Assembly (NCBI GenBank): GCA_963662985.1
Contig: OY760066.1
Span: 1 to 64,000, forward strand
Source of the DNA: G963662985 sp963662985
GTDB taxonomy: Bacteria > Chloroflexota > Anaerolineae > Anaerolineales > UBA11579
Reading direction: 5' to 3'
DNA length: 64,000 nt
Shown here: piece by piece, positions 9,604 to 17,877 of the stretch
Layout: the number at the start of each line of letters is the position of its first letter
Numbering within the stretch: position 1 is the first letter of the stretch
Translations under genes and position numbers: made by a program
Notes under the pieces: generated by a model
Told to the model about the DNA's origin: nothing
The model's database searches: none
The model's input: only the letters and a program-made list of their open reading frames with translations

Positions 9604-10539
9604 TTAACTTTTAATAAGCCCCGCCCCAGCAGCCAGCTCGATCATTTCTCGAGTAATGATTTGCCGTCGTAAAGCTTGATAATCTTGATTAATATCTTCT
9701 AGAAGACGGTCAGCATTTTGAGAGGCTTCTTCCATCAATGTGAATCGAGTTGCATGCTCAGCCGTGGCGGATTTCATCAAAATATCATGAAGGTTAAAAA
9801 CCAAAAGTTGTTGCGCCACTTGATAAATCAGATTCAGTAAATCTGTTTCAATGATAGGTTCATCAGCAGGTGTGGTATTAACCTCATTTGTATTGGGGAG
9901 ATCAAATGGTAGCAATTGTTGTATTCTAGCTTCGTATTTGGTCACAGAAAAATAATGATTATATATAACCTCAACCGTATCAAACCGATCAAATTCTTTG
10001 AGAATTGCATTAATCAAATCGACACTATTTTTCACAGTAGGTAAAGAGCTTTGTGAAAATGGGAAAATCTTTTTAGGTCGGATTGAATTTCGTTTTAAAT
10101 ATCTTTCTGATCGGGATCCAAGAGCCCACACTTCATACTTTGTGGTCACATCAAATTCTTTGATTTTTTTCAATGCCTTGTCAGCCACACTGCCATTAAA
10201 ATTTCCACATAATCCCCGCTCAGACCCAACAACAATCAGTAGCTTTATTTTTTCTTTATTCATTTCAAGATCAAGCTCAAAATCATCAACTTCTTTTTTA
10301 TCTATATTTTTCAAAAAGATATTTCTGATCGTCGCTTTAGTTTTATATTCACACTCAAGGATTGGTAATAACGTCATCAGCATCGTCCGCAAATCATGAT
10401 GATAGGCTTCCAAATAAGTCCGCTTATTAACTGCCTGCTGCCAACTTCCCAAAGAAATAGTTCGCAGAGCATCCAAAAGCGGTTCCACAGAAGAGATATT
10501 ATTATAACGATCTTGAACTTGTTCGAGAGAATTAGCCAT
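9604..10539 (-). CDS. atpG: N-ATPase subunit gamma
   Basis: 311 residues, the central rotor shaft of F1. The N-terminal helix (SLEQVQDRYNNISSVEPLLDALRTIS) and the C-terminal helix (RFTLMEEASQNADRLLEDINQDYQALRRQIITREMIELAAGA, cited in part) form the antiparallel coiled coil. The middle part with VGSERGLCGNFNGSVAD is the conserved Rossmann-like domain. It is about 25 residues longer than the usual 285. The gene is last of the atp set and begins 6 bp after the cyclic-di-AMP-receptor-like gene. Confidence 0.93.
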   Translation of the reverse strand: MANSLEQVQDRYNNISSVEPLLDALRTISLGSWQQAVNKRTYLEAYHHDLRTMLMTLLPILECEYKTKATIRNIFLKNIDKKEVDDFELDLEMNKEKIKLLIVVGSERGLCGNFNGSVADKALKKIKEFDVTTKYEVWALGSRSERYLKRNSIRPKKIFPFSQSSLPTVKNSVDLINAILKEFDRFDTVEVIYNHYFSVTKYEARIQQLLPFDLPNTNEVNTTPADEPIIETDLLNLIYQVAQQLLVFNLHDILMKSATAEHATRFTLMEEASQNADRLLEDINQDYQALRRQIITREMIELAAGAGLIKS

Positions 10540-10545
10540 AGTGTC

Positions 10546-10851
10546 CTAGTAAATATTCATACTGTTCAGATCCCAAACAAACACAACCGAGCCACCGACT
10601 CCGCCATTCATTGCCTGAAACTCTGAACTATTATTATTCAAAGAAACATTTTGACGACAATTTTCTTTAATAATGGTTTGCACCTTATCGAGATCTTCTT
10701 CTTCTACAGCAATAAAAAGAGAATATTGAGTTTGACGCAAGATTCCGCCACAAGATTCTGTGAAAGTTGCCGTATGTCCAGCTTCAATCAATGCTTTCAA
10801 CACTAATTCAGCCTCATTTTTAGGAATTACGGCCATGATCATTTTTTTCAT
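10546..10851 (-). CDS. PII-like cyclic-di-AMP-receptor-family protein inside the N-ATPase operon
   Basis: 101 residues, ferredoxin-like PII fold. The order of motifs matches the PstA/DarA family (cyclic-di-AMP receptor, PF06153-type): MKKMIMAVIP strand, TATFTESCGGILRQT loop with the family GGxLR, LFIAVEEEDLDKVQTIIKENC, and a C-terminal GGSVVFVWDL strand. Of the ligand contacts known in PstA, the Thr before the T-loop (Thr29), the second Gly of GGxLR (Gly36) and the Leu (Leu38) are kept; the Arg and Asn equivalents are Thr27 and Gln42. Its start overlaps the atpA stop by 4 bp (translational coupling) and atpG follows 6 bp later. This gene is not part of the usual nine-gene N-ATPase set. It may tie ATPase assembly or activity to nucleotide or osmotic signalling (inference). 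Confidence 0.75.
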   Translation of the reverse strand: MKKMIMAVIPKNEAELVLKALIEAGHTATFTESCGGILRQTQYSLFIAVEEEDLDKVQTIIKENCRQNVSLNNNSSEFQAMNGGVGGSVVFVWDLNSMNIY

Positions 10852-12503
10852 ATCTCATTTCTCCTTTCAATCCAAACAGTAGTAAACTTTTCAATTTCGT
10901 TTCTCAATTCAGATTGAGTCTCATCTGAAAAGTCTTCATCAGCTTTCAAAGTTGAGAAAAAGAATGTGTCATCATGTAGGTACTGTAAAAGATCTTTTTC
11001 AAATTGAGGAATATCATTGATTGCAATATCATTTAAATACCCTTCGGTACCCGCAAACAAAATCACAATCTGATCCAAAACATGCATAGGTTGATTAACC
11101 CCTTGGATAAGATTTTTCTGCAATCTTTCTCCAAGTGCAATCTGAGAAGCAGTTAATGCATCCACTTCAGTACCAAAACGAGCAAATCGGCTAACCTCTT
11201 CATATTGTGCTAATTGCAATCGGATATCACCAGAAACTTTACGCATCGCTTTGTTTTGAGCAGCGCCACCAACACGAGAGACAGAACGTCCCACATCAAC
11301 AGCAGGTTTCACACCTTTATTGAATAATTTTCGATCGAGAATGATTTGTCCATCAGTGATAGAAATCAAGTTTGTTGGAATATAAGCTGAAAGATTTCCT
11401 TCTTGAATTGTCACAATCGGAAGGGCAGTCAAAGAACCACCACCCAGTTCTTCTGATAATTTACAAGAACGTTCCAGTAATTTTGAGTGTTGATAAAAAA
11501 TATCACCCGGATAGGCTTCTCGTCCCGGAGGTCGTCTTAACAACAAGCTCAACTCACGATAAGCATCAGCATGTTTAATCAAATCATCATAAATGATTAA
11601 AACATCCCGTCCTTGATGCAGCAAATATTCAGCAATTGAAGTGCCAGCATAAGGAGCTAAATATCGCAAAGATGGTGGATCATCGGAGCTTGAAAGCACA
11701 ACCGTTGTATACTTCATTGCCCCAGATTTTTTCAGAGTTTCTATCACTGAAAGAATTGCAGATTTTTTCTGCCCAATCGCCACATAAATACAATCCACAT
11801 CCGTGTTTTTTTGATTAAGAATCGTATCAATCGCCAAAGAAGTTTTCCCAGTTTGGCGATCACCCACAATCAATTCTCGTTGACCCCGGCCAATCGGCAA
11901 AAGCGCATCCACAATCTTTAAACCTGTTTGCATCGGTTCATTCACCGGAGAACGTTGAATAACACTAGGTGCATCATATTCCATAGGATATTGATCGACT
12001 GCAGAGATGGGTGCTTGTCCATCAAGTGGTTCTCCCAAAGGATTAATCACACGGCCAAGAACTTGTGGTCCTACAGGAATTTTAAGTTGTTTTCCAGAGG
12101 AAGTCACCAAGTCTCCTCCGCGGATACCTTCATCCGTACCCAACAAGATTACATTCACACTTTCACTTTCAAGGTCCAAAACTAATCCCTGCACACCATT
12201 TGAAAAAGTCACAAGGTCATCAGTTCGGATATTTTGGAATCCTGACAAATTTGCAACACTATTTCCAATATGTTGTACTGTGCCAACATCTTGAATGGTT
12301 ACGCCAGTGGATAAATTATTGAGAACATTAGAGATCCTCTCCATGTTAACATATTGCTGATCATTTGGTTTTTGTTGTTTCTCGATTTTCTGAATCATCT
12401 CATTGATCGTTAATTCAACATCACTAGAGATATCTTGCTCTTTTTTATCAAGAATGTTTTTTTGCAGATCTTCAAGCATGGATAAATGGGATCTATCTGA
12501 CAT
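10848..12503 (-). CDS. atpA: N-ATPase subunit alpha
   Basis: 551 residues, longer than the usual ~505 because of a charged N-terminal extension of about 45. The non-catalytic nucleotide site is intact: Walker A GDRQTGKTSLAID, then IGQKKSAILSVIETL, the ALLPIGRGQRELIVGD lead-in, and SITDGQIILDRKLFNKGVKPAVDVGRSVSRVGG (cited only as landmarks in part). It starts directly at the atpF stop (TAG-ATG) and overlaps the next gene by 4 bp. It forms the F1 hexamer with AtpD. Confidence 0.95.
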   Translation of the reverse strand: MSDRSHLSMLEDLQKNILDKKEQDISSDVELTINEMIQKIEKQQKPNDQQYVNMERISNVLNNLSTGVTIQDVGTVQHIGNSVANLSGFQNIRTDDLVTFSNGVQGLVLDLESESVNVILLGTDEGIRGGDLVTSSGKQLKIPVGPQVLGRVINPLGEPLDGQAPISAVDQYPMEYDAPSVIQRSPVNEPMQTGLKIVDALLPIGRGQRELIVGDRQTGKTSLAIDTILNQKNTDVDCIYVAIGQKKSAILSVIETLKKSGAMKYTTVVLSSSDDPPSLRYLAPYAGTSIAEYLLHQGRDVLIIYDDLIKHADAYRELSLLLRRPPGREAYPGDIFYQHSKLLERSCKLSEELGGGSLTALPIVTIQEGNLSAYIPTNLISITDGQIILDRKLFNKGVKPAVDVGRSVSRVGGAAQNKAMRKVSGDIRLQLAQYEEVSRFARFGTEVDALTASQIALGERLQKNLIQGVNQPMHVLDQIVILFAGTEGYLNDIAINDIPQFEKDLLQYLHDDTFFFSTLKADEDFSDETQSELRNEIEKFTTVWIERRNEI

Positions 12504-13277
12504 CTATGCCATTCCTTTCAACTGATTCAGCAATTCATCTTCCAAATTAACCAACTGCAAATGGATGGTATTATCAAGCACTATATCGCCTAAACGCACT
12601 TTGATGCCAACTCCGAGTTCAGGATTAATCTTTAATTCAGCCTTCACGTTTTGATCTGCCAAAGCGCTAAAGGTTTTAATCAAAGAAAGTTGTTGTTCAT
12701 TTGAAAGAGGGCGTGCAGATTCAACATACATCGTAGGAACTCGATCACCGATTGCGCGTCTCAACATCGTGACTTGTTCCATCTCATTTCGCCCCAAATC
12801 CCACACGCGTTTCACAAGCTCTTCCACCATTTCGTCATGCACTCCTTGTGGGGCATTTTTCCCGATTAAGTTAGAAGTTAGCTTGATTACAACATCCATA
12901 ATCTCTTCATAATATTGCTCAATTGCTTGTTCGTGAATTTGTTCTTTTTCGCGATAAGCTTGTTTCAACAATCTTTCTGCTTCAAGCTGTGCAGCATCCA
13001 ACAATTTTGAGCGTTGTTTATCAATTTGATCTTGGGCAGCCTTCACAATCTTGGTTGCTTCAACATCCAAATTGTCCAACTTTTCTTTCATTTCCAATTT
13101 ATAAGCTTCAGCTTGTTTCTTGTCCTCTTGGATAGATTTTAAGGCATCTGCTTTTTCTTGATTTTGTTTATTAACTGCATCCATAATGCGTCGAAAAACA
13201 AGAAAATAGAGAATTGCCGTCAGGGCAAGAAAGTTGATGACCTCAAATAAAATGGTTGGGATATCAATTTCCAGCAT
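12504..13277 (-). CDS. atpF: N-ATPase subunit b with a delta-like C-terminal domain
   Basis: 257 residues, much longer than a standard b subunit (~160). One N-terminal membrane helix (residues 5-28, ending FRRIMDAV) is followed by a long charged coiled coil to about residue 140. The C-terminal ~100 residues resemble the end of subunit delta, with SLIKTFSALAD and the strand pair GVGIKVRLGDIVLDNTIH. No separate atpH gene exists in the operon, so this fusion probably supplies the stator contact to alpha. That agrees with the gene order known for N-ATPases. Confidence 0.9.
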   Translation of the reverse strand: MLEIDIPTILFEVINFLALTAILYFLVFRRIMDAVNKQNQEKADALKSIQEDKKQAEAYKLEMKEKLDNLDVEATKIVKAAQDQIDKQRSKLLDAAQLEAERLLKQAYREKEQIHEQAIEQYYEEIMDVVIKLTSNLIGKNAPQGVHDEMVEELVKRVWDLGRNEMEQVTMLRRAIGDRVPTMYVESARPLSNEQQLSLIKTFSALADQNVKAELKINPELGVGIKVRLGDIVLDNTIHLQLVNLEDELLNQLKGMA

Positions 13278-13287
13278 TTATTTTCCT

Positions 13288-13563
13288 TTAAAAGAAGCGG
13301 CTGATCAATGGGTTTGCAAAGATAAGGATCAGGATCACGAGCAAAACGTAAATAGCGGTAGATTCAAGCAAAGCCATTGCAATCAACAAAGTAGTACGAA
13401 TATCACCTGCTGAATCTGGTTGACGTGCAATGCTCTCAAGCGCCTTTTGCACAGCTTTTCCTTCTGCATTAGCGGGTACAGCGGTACCCAAAACGATGCC
13501 GATACCGGCAACAATAATTGTAACGATTGTGATAATTAGTTCAGGACTTGCATTTTCAAACAT
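13288..13563 (-). CDS. atpE: N-ATPase subunit c with two ion-site glutamates
   Basis: 91 residues, two transmembrane helices joined by the polar loop ALESIARQPDSAGD. Ion-site residues align with the Ilyobacter Na+ site: Pro30, Glu34 (Gln32 there), Glu67, Ser68, Thr69 and Tyr72 in LLESTAIY. So helix 1 supplies a second carboxylate and helix 2 a full EST..Y set. Family knowledge: N-ATPase c subunits carry such Na+-type ligands, though proton use by double-Glu rings is also possible. The gene lies between atpB and atpF and forms the rotor ring. Confidence 0.94.
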   Translation of the reverse strand: MFENASPELIITIVTIIVAGIGIVLGTAVPANAEGKAVQKALESIARQPDSAGDIRTTLLIAMALLESTAIYVLLVILILIFANPLISRFF

Positions 13564-13633
13564 TTGATTTTTCCCTTTCAGTAAAAAATTAATTTAAATT
13601 ATTTTAAATAAAATATCTAGATTTTTTCTTTTA

Positions 13634-14299
13634 TTATTTTTTTTCTTCATCTAGTTCTTTTATAGGTTCATTTGATTCAACACTTGCAGCAATATAAGTA
13701 GAGGTTAAAACGGTGAAAATATAGGCTTGCAAAACACCGGTAAAGATTCCTAATCCTACCATTGGGATTGGAACAAACAATGGTACCAACATAAACATGA
13801 TTGCTACAATCATTTCACCACTGATAATGTTCCCGAATAAACGCAGAGTAAGAGATAAAGATCGGCTAAATTGCCCAATCAATTCAAACGGTAGTAAGAT
13901 AATAGGATCAGCCAAAGATTTCAAATAATTCCACAATCCTTTATCTCGAATGCCATAATAATACACGGAGAAAAACACCACTAATGCCAGTGCAATCGGC
14001 GTATTGATGTCTTTAGTCGGAGAAGAAATCCCAGGGATAATTCCGATCACATTTGCAAACATAATGTAAAGCATAATAGATCCCAAAAATGGCATATAAG
14101 GAGTTGCATCAATCCCCATTACATCCGAAAGCATATTATTTATCGTTTTGAATAACATCTCGATTGCCCCCGGTTTAAATCGATTGAAGATCAAAATTAT
14201 TACAACAATCAGGACTACCATAATCCAAGATGAAATAACAGTATCTCGAATGCCTATTCCGGAAACAGTGAAAACTACTTTTGGAAAGACACCATCCAT
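13634..14299 (-). CDS. atpB: N-ATPase subunit a
   Basis: 221 residues with five to six membrane helices, membrane stator of Fo. The essential arginine lies in SRSLSLTLRLFGNIISGE, and the following helix shows the conserved polar pattern. The N-terminal part (GAIEMLFKTINNMLSDVMG) and MPFLGSIMLYIMFANVIGIIPG are typical of AtpB. It is slightly shorter than the common 240-270. A 71-bp AT-rich spacer to atpE is the largest gap inside the operon. Confidence 0.94.
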   Translation of the reverse strand: MDGVFPKVVFTVSGIGIRDTVISSWIMVVLIVVIILIFNRFKPGAIEMLFKTINNMLSDVMGIDATPYMPFLGSIMLYIMFANVIGIIPGISSPTKDINTPIALALVVFFSVYYYGIRDKGLWNYLKSLADPIILLPFELIGQFSRSLSLTLRLFGNIISGEMIVAIMFMLVPLFVPIPMVGLGIFTGVLQAYIFTVLTSTYIAASVESNEPIKELDEEKK

Positions 14300-14333
14300 A
14301 AAAACTCCTTTATTGACTGAATAAAATAATAAT

Positions 14334-14594
14334 TCAGTGTTGATTCAAATAAATCAATAAAACCGATCGGCAGATCAAAAAAGCACCTAAAGAAATAAAT
14401 CCTTGCATCGGTTCAAAATAAAAAATAACAAAAAACAACACACTCACCAAAATAACGCGTAACTGTCCTCTTCGCTTTAATCGCTTGGCTAAAATTGGTT
14501 GAGAGGAAACTTGCAATGATTGAATATCTGACCACTGTGAGTAGATCATCAAACCTGCAATAACCAATCCAACGAGAAACCAAATCACGAACAT
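14334..14594 (-). CDS. atpR: N-ATPase accessory membrane protein AtpR
   Basis: 86 residues with a hydrophobic N-terminal helix (FVIWFLVGLVIAGLMIYSQW), a basic loop LKRRGQLRV and two further hydrophobic stretches. It is assigned chiefly by position: AtpQ and AtpR lie between atpC and atpB only in N-ATPase operons, where both are small membrane proteins thought to help c-ring assembly. The gene begins 5 bp after atpQ. Confidence 0.8.
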   Translation of the reverse strand: MFVIWFLVGLVIAGLMIYSQWSDIQSLQVSSQPILAKRLKRRGQLRVILVSVLFFVIFYFEPMQGFISLGAFLICRSVLLIYLNQH

Positions 14595-14599
14595 CTTAG

Positions 14600-14896
14600 T
14601 TAACTTTGATCCTTTTGAGTTTTGTCTTTCTGTTCATCTTTTTTCTTTTTATCGTCAATTCGCTTCATTTTTTGAACAAATTTCCATAAGTTATAATAAC
14701 TAACTGAAATCCCAAAAAACAACAAGCCAACTGTGAAAATATAATCAGTTCCAATTTTCTGATCAATGAATTGACCAAGTAAAACACCGCCAAAAATAGG
14801 GATGGCTAAATCCCACCCAAGTGACAATGCACGCAAAGATTCTGCCCAAAGCATCGCCGCCCATGGTTTTTTAGGTGCTTTTTTATCAGGATCCAT
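14600..14896 (-). CDS. atpQ: N-ATPase accessory protein AtpQ (AtpI-like)
   Basis: About 98 residues from the ATG at 14896, which has a GGAAGAGG ribosome site; a longer frame starts at 14923. It has two membrane helices (LGWDLAIPIFGGVLLGQFID and YIFTVGLLFFGISVSYYNLW) and a very Lys/Asp-rich C-terminal tail. The pattern WDLAIPIFGGVLLGQFIDxKxG is that of AtpI-type F0F1 assembly proteins. It overlaps the atpC stop by 11 bp. Confidence 0.85.
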   Translation of the reverse strand: MDPDKKAPKKPWAAMLWAESLRALSLGWDLAIPIFGGVLLGQFIDQKIGTDYIFTVGLLFFGISVSYYNLWKFVQKMKRIDDKKKKDEQKDKTQKDQS

Positions 14897-15251
14897 CAAC
14901 CTCTTCCTTTGAGAATTGATCATATAATAAATTTAATAACGTACTATTCAATGCACCAATATCATCTTCATCTGAAATCATATTTTGACTTTCAGTATCC
15001 ACACTATAAATAGTGACCTGATTTTTTAAGATCTGAAGAATCCCAGAATTTACCTCTACTTCTTCTGAATCTCCGTTTTCTTCCTTTATATACTGGATTT
15101 TACCAGATTTGACTTCCCCTAAAAGAGGAGCGTGCCCTGGTCGGATTCCTAAATTGCCATCCACTAATGGCACTCGAATAGATAGAATTTTTTCATCCTT
15201 AAACAAAATTTTTTCTGGGTTTTTGATAAACAAAGACAAACTGTTTTCCAT
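14886..15251 (-). CDS. atpC: N-ATPase subunit epsilon
   Basis: 121 residues, mostly the N-terminal beta-sandwich: DGNLGIRPGHAPLLGEVKSG is the family signature. The C-terminal helical hairpin is short, so ATP-hydrolysis inhibition by an extended epsilon is probably reduced. It follows atpD by one base, the second position of the N-ATPase order. Confidence 0.92.
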   Translation of the reverse strand: MENSLSLFIKNPEKILFKDEKILSIRVPLVDGNLGIRPGHAPLLGEVKSGKIQYIKEENGDSEEVEVNSGILQILKNQVTIYSVDTESQNMISDEDDIGALNSTLLNLLYDQFSKEEVDGS

Positions 15252-15252
15252 T

Positions 15253-16701
15253 TTATACCTGTTCTGCTAAGATCTTGTCTTCATCTTCGTTCAACTCAGA
15301 CATTTCATTGGACATTCGTTTAGCTGCCTCAATTACATCTTCAATTGTGCCCGCCATATAAAAAGCTTGCTCAGGCAGATCATCATGTTTCCCTGAAAGA
15401 ATCTCTTTAAAACCCTTGAGTGTATCTTCTAGTTTTACATATCGTCCTTCAAGACCAGTGTAGGTTTCAGTAACAAAAAAAGGTTGCGTTAAAAATCGTT
15501 GAATACGACGTGCCCGAATCACAACACTACGATCATCATCATTTAATTCTTCCATACCCAAAATAGCAATCACATCTTGCAGCTCTTCATAGCGAGCTAA
15601 CACAGCCTTCACTTCATTTGCAATTTCAAAATGTTCTCTTCCCACAGCTTCAGGGCGAAGAAGATTAGAGTTGGATGCCAATGGATCAATCGCAGGGTAG
15701 ATACCCAAACTAGCTTGTCGGCGAGAAAGAATGATTGCTGCATCCAAATGGCTAAATGTAGCTGCCACCGCCGGATCGGTAATATCATCAGCAGGCACAT
15801 ACACCGCTTGAATAGAAGTAATCGAATTCGCAGATGTAGTTGTGATTCTTTCTTGCACTGCTCCAATTTCACTTTCAAGTGTTGGCTGATACCCGACCGC
15901 TGAAGGTAAGCGCCCCAAAAGTGCAGAAACTTCCGCCCCTGCTTGAATATAGCGGAAAATATTATCAATGAATAATAAAATCGGGCGTTTTTCAAAATCG
16001 CGGAAATATTCAGCCATTGTCAAAGCGGTTTGTGGAATTCGCATACGAGCCCCGGGAGGTTCATTCATTTGTCCAAAAACAAGAATCGTATTATTTAAAA
16101 CGCCGCTTTCTTTCATCTGAAGCCAAAGATCATTCGCTTCACGGGTTCGTTCGCCCACCCCTGCAAACAAAGCGATCCCTTCATGCTCAGTGATCGTACC
16201 TCGCATTAATTCAATCATCAAAACAGTTTTGCCAACCCCAGCGCCACCAAATAACCCAATCTTTCCACCTACAGGATAGGGGGTTAGCAGGTCAATTGCC
16301 TTAATACCCGTCACAAACGGTTCTTCAATCACACGTTGATCCTGCAAATTGGGAGATTCCACATGAATCGGATGTCGCATAACATCCTCTGGAATCTCAG
16401 AACCGTCAACGGGTTCTCCAAGTACATTAAAGAGTTTGCCGAGGGTGATTCTTCCAACAGGCACCTTAATCGGTGAGCCACTATCAATAACGTTGATCCC
16501 ACGTTTAAGACCAACAGTATTGCTCATTGCAATAGTTCGTACAGTCTGTGAGTCAAGATGTTCTTGAACTTCTAGTACAAGTTTATTTTGTTCATTTACT
16601 TGGACGATCAAAGCGTTCTTGATACTTGGTAAATTCCCATTTGGGAACAAAACATCGACCACAACACCCACAATGCGAACGATAAAACCTGAATTATTCA
16701 A
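15253..16701 (-). CDS. atpD: N-ATPase subunit beta
   Basis: 482 residues, the catalytic subunit. Walker A GGAGVGKTVLMIEL, catalytic-Glu segment GVGERTREANDLW, GQMNEPPGARMR, Walker B RPILLFIDNIFRY and the P-loop-distal ALLGRLPSAVGYQPTL are all intact. The canonical DELSEED loop is changed to AILGMEELNDDDRSVV. It is the first gene of the operon, as in all N-ATPases; ordinary F-ATPase operons place atpD near the end. Confidence 0.95.
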   Translation of the reverse strand: MNNSGFIVRIVGVVVDVLFPNGNLPSIKNALIVQVNEQNKLVLEVQEHLDSQTVRTIAMSNTVGLKRGINVIDSGSPIKVPVGRITLGKLFNVLGEPVDGSEIPEDVMRHPIHVESPNLQDQRVIEEPFVTGIKAIDLLTPYPVGGKIGLFGGAGVGKTVLMIELMRGTITEHEGIALFAGVGERTREANDLWLQMKESGVLNNTILVFGQMNEPPGARMRIPQTALTMAEYFRDFEKRPILLFIDNIFRYIQAGAEVSALLGRLPSAVGYQPTLESEIGAVQERITTTSANSITSIQAVYVPADDITDPAVAATFSHLDAAIILSRRQASLGIYPAIDPLASNSNLLRPEAVGREHFEIANEVKAVLARYEELQDVIAILGMEELNDDDRSVVIRARRIQRFLTQPFFVTETYTGLEGRYVKLEDTLKGFKEILSGKHDDLPEQAFYMAGTIEDVIEAAKRMSNEMSELNEDEDKILAEQV

Positions 16702-16810
16702 AAATTTGACTCCTTTTTAAAAAATTAGAAAAACAAAAGAAATTTCGACTCTATGAGATATAAAAAATAATTATTTTTTTCAATCAAATTGTTTTTTATA
16801 TCGTTTAATA

Positions 16811-16850
16811 ATTATAGTGCAAATTTTAATTTTCTGATAAATCAGAAAAT
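16811..16850 (-). promoter_or_regulatory. Candidate atp-operon promoter with overlapping palindrome
   Basis: Minus-strand -10 TATAAT (16816-16811) lies about 110 nt before atpD, with a 4/6 -35 TTATCA 18 bp upstream. A perfect 10-bp inverted repeat, ATTTTCTGAT and ATCAGAAAAT with 2 nt between (16829-16850), covers the -35, as a repressor site would. The rest of the 380-bp divergent gap to the DeoR gene is AT-rich and shows the deoR promoter and repeats listed separately. Confidence 0.4.
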
Positions 16851-16971
16851 CGTAATTAATATATTTCTTAGACTTTTTCAATAAATTTCCTTCTTGTTTA
16901 ACCAAAATTAATCCTTTTTTATCAAAAAACCAAAGATTTTTGAACTTCTTATATTAACAAAATATTAATCG

Positions 16972-17000
16972 TTGACATGCAGTATGGATTCTGTTATTAT
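16972..17000 (+). promoter_or_regulatory. Promoter of the DeoR-fruK-PTS operon
   Basis: Consensus -35 TTGACA at 16972-16977, a 17-bp spacer, and -10 TATTAT at 16995-17000. It is 82 nt upstream of the regulator start. One of the best sigma-70-type matches in the window. Confidence 0.8.
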
Positions 17001-17010
17001 TTCGTTAAAC

Positions 17011-17051
17011 AATCATAAACGGTCAAAAACAGCCAATAAAAATCATAAAAC
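17011..17051 (+). promoter_or_regulatory. DeoR-type direct-repeat operator
   Basis: Three copies of a TCA(T/A)AAAC-like decamer: AATCATAAAC (17011-17020), GGTCAAAAAC (17021-17030) and AATCATAAAAC (17041-17051), just after the transcription start. Direct repeats of this A/C-rich kind are typical operators of DeoR/FruR regulators, suggesting autoregulation. Confidence 0.5.
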
Positions 17052-17081
17052 AGCAAAATAACTCAAAGGATAGAAATTCGA

Positions 17082-17864
17082 ATGTTTGAAGAAGAAAGAA
17101 AACAACTAATCGTAAATTATGTGAAAAGTAAATCCAGAGTCTCTGTTCAAGAGCTTTGTGATTTATTAGATGTTTCGATATCAACAGTTCGCCGAGATTT
17201 AAGTGATTTAGAAGAACAAAATCTTTTAAAAAGAACCCATGGTGGCGCCATTGATATTCAATCAGTCAACTTTGAACCTACTTATAATGAGAAGATCGAT
17301 CAATTTACAGACGAAAAAATTCAAATTGCAAAAAAAGCAGCAGAGTTTATCCAAGATGGTGATTCCTTAATTATCGATGCGGGAACCACCACTTTTTGTC
17401 TTGCCGATCAACTCGCAAAATTCTCAGATTTAACCGTTGTTACCAATTCAATTCCTTTGATTCAAAAACTTGCCACCATGTCGAATATCAATGTTGTTTC
17501 AACAGGGGGCACATTACGTAAAATTACAAACGCATTTACTGGTCCACTTTCAGAAGCAGTATTAGACCACATTCGCGTAGACAAAGCCTTTATTGGCACC
17601 AATAGTTTTGACATCGAAGCAGGTCTAACTACCCCCAATATCTTAGTTTCATCTATCAAACAGAAAATGATAAGTATCGCCAATGAAGTTTGTGTGATGA
17701 TGGATCATTCCAAAATAGGGCAGATCTCATTTTCAAGATTTGCAAAAATTTCAGATATAGACTATTTCATCACAGGTAATGAAATTACCCAAGAACAAAA
17801 GAAAATCTTTGACATAAACAATATTAGATTATATATAGCAGATCAATCAGATTCATCAAAATAA
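17082..17864 (+). CDS. DeoR-family sugar-operon regulator
   Basis: 260 residues. N-terminal winged helix-turn-helix (VSVQELCDLLDVSISTVRRD, then LEEQNLLKRTHGGA) and a DeoR C-terminal sensor domain with DGDSLIIDAGTTTFCLAD, LTVVTNSIPL, VVSTGGTLR and VCVMMDHSKIG. The sensor binds a phosphosugar in characterised members. It lies 13 bp before a 1-phosphofructokinase-type gene, so fructose-1-phosphate or a close relative is a reasonable inducer, as for FruR. It probably represses its own operon through the repeats at 17011-17051. Confidence 0.9.
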   Translation: MFEEERKQLIVNYVKSKSRVSVQELCDLLDVSISTVRRDLSDLEEQNLLKRTHGGAIDIQSVNFEPTYNEKIDQFTDEKIQIAKKAAEFIQDGDSLIIDAGTTTFCLADQLAKFSDLTVVTNSIPLIQKLATMSNINVVSTGGTLRKITNAFTGPLSEAVLDHIRVDKAFIGTNSFDIEAGLTTPNILVSSIKQKMISIANEVCVMMDHSKIGQISFSRFAKISDIDYFITGNEITQEQKKIFDINNIRLYIADQSDSSK

Positions 17865-17877
17865 AGCAAGGCGCCTC

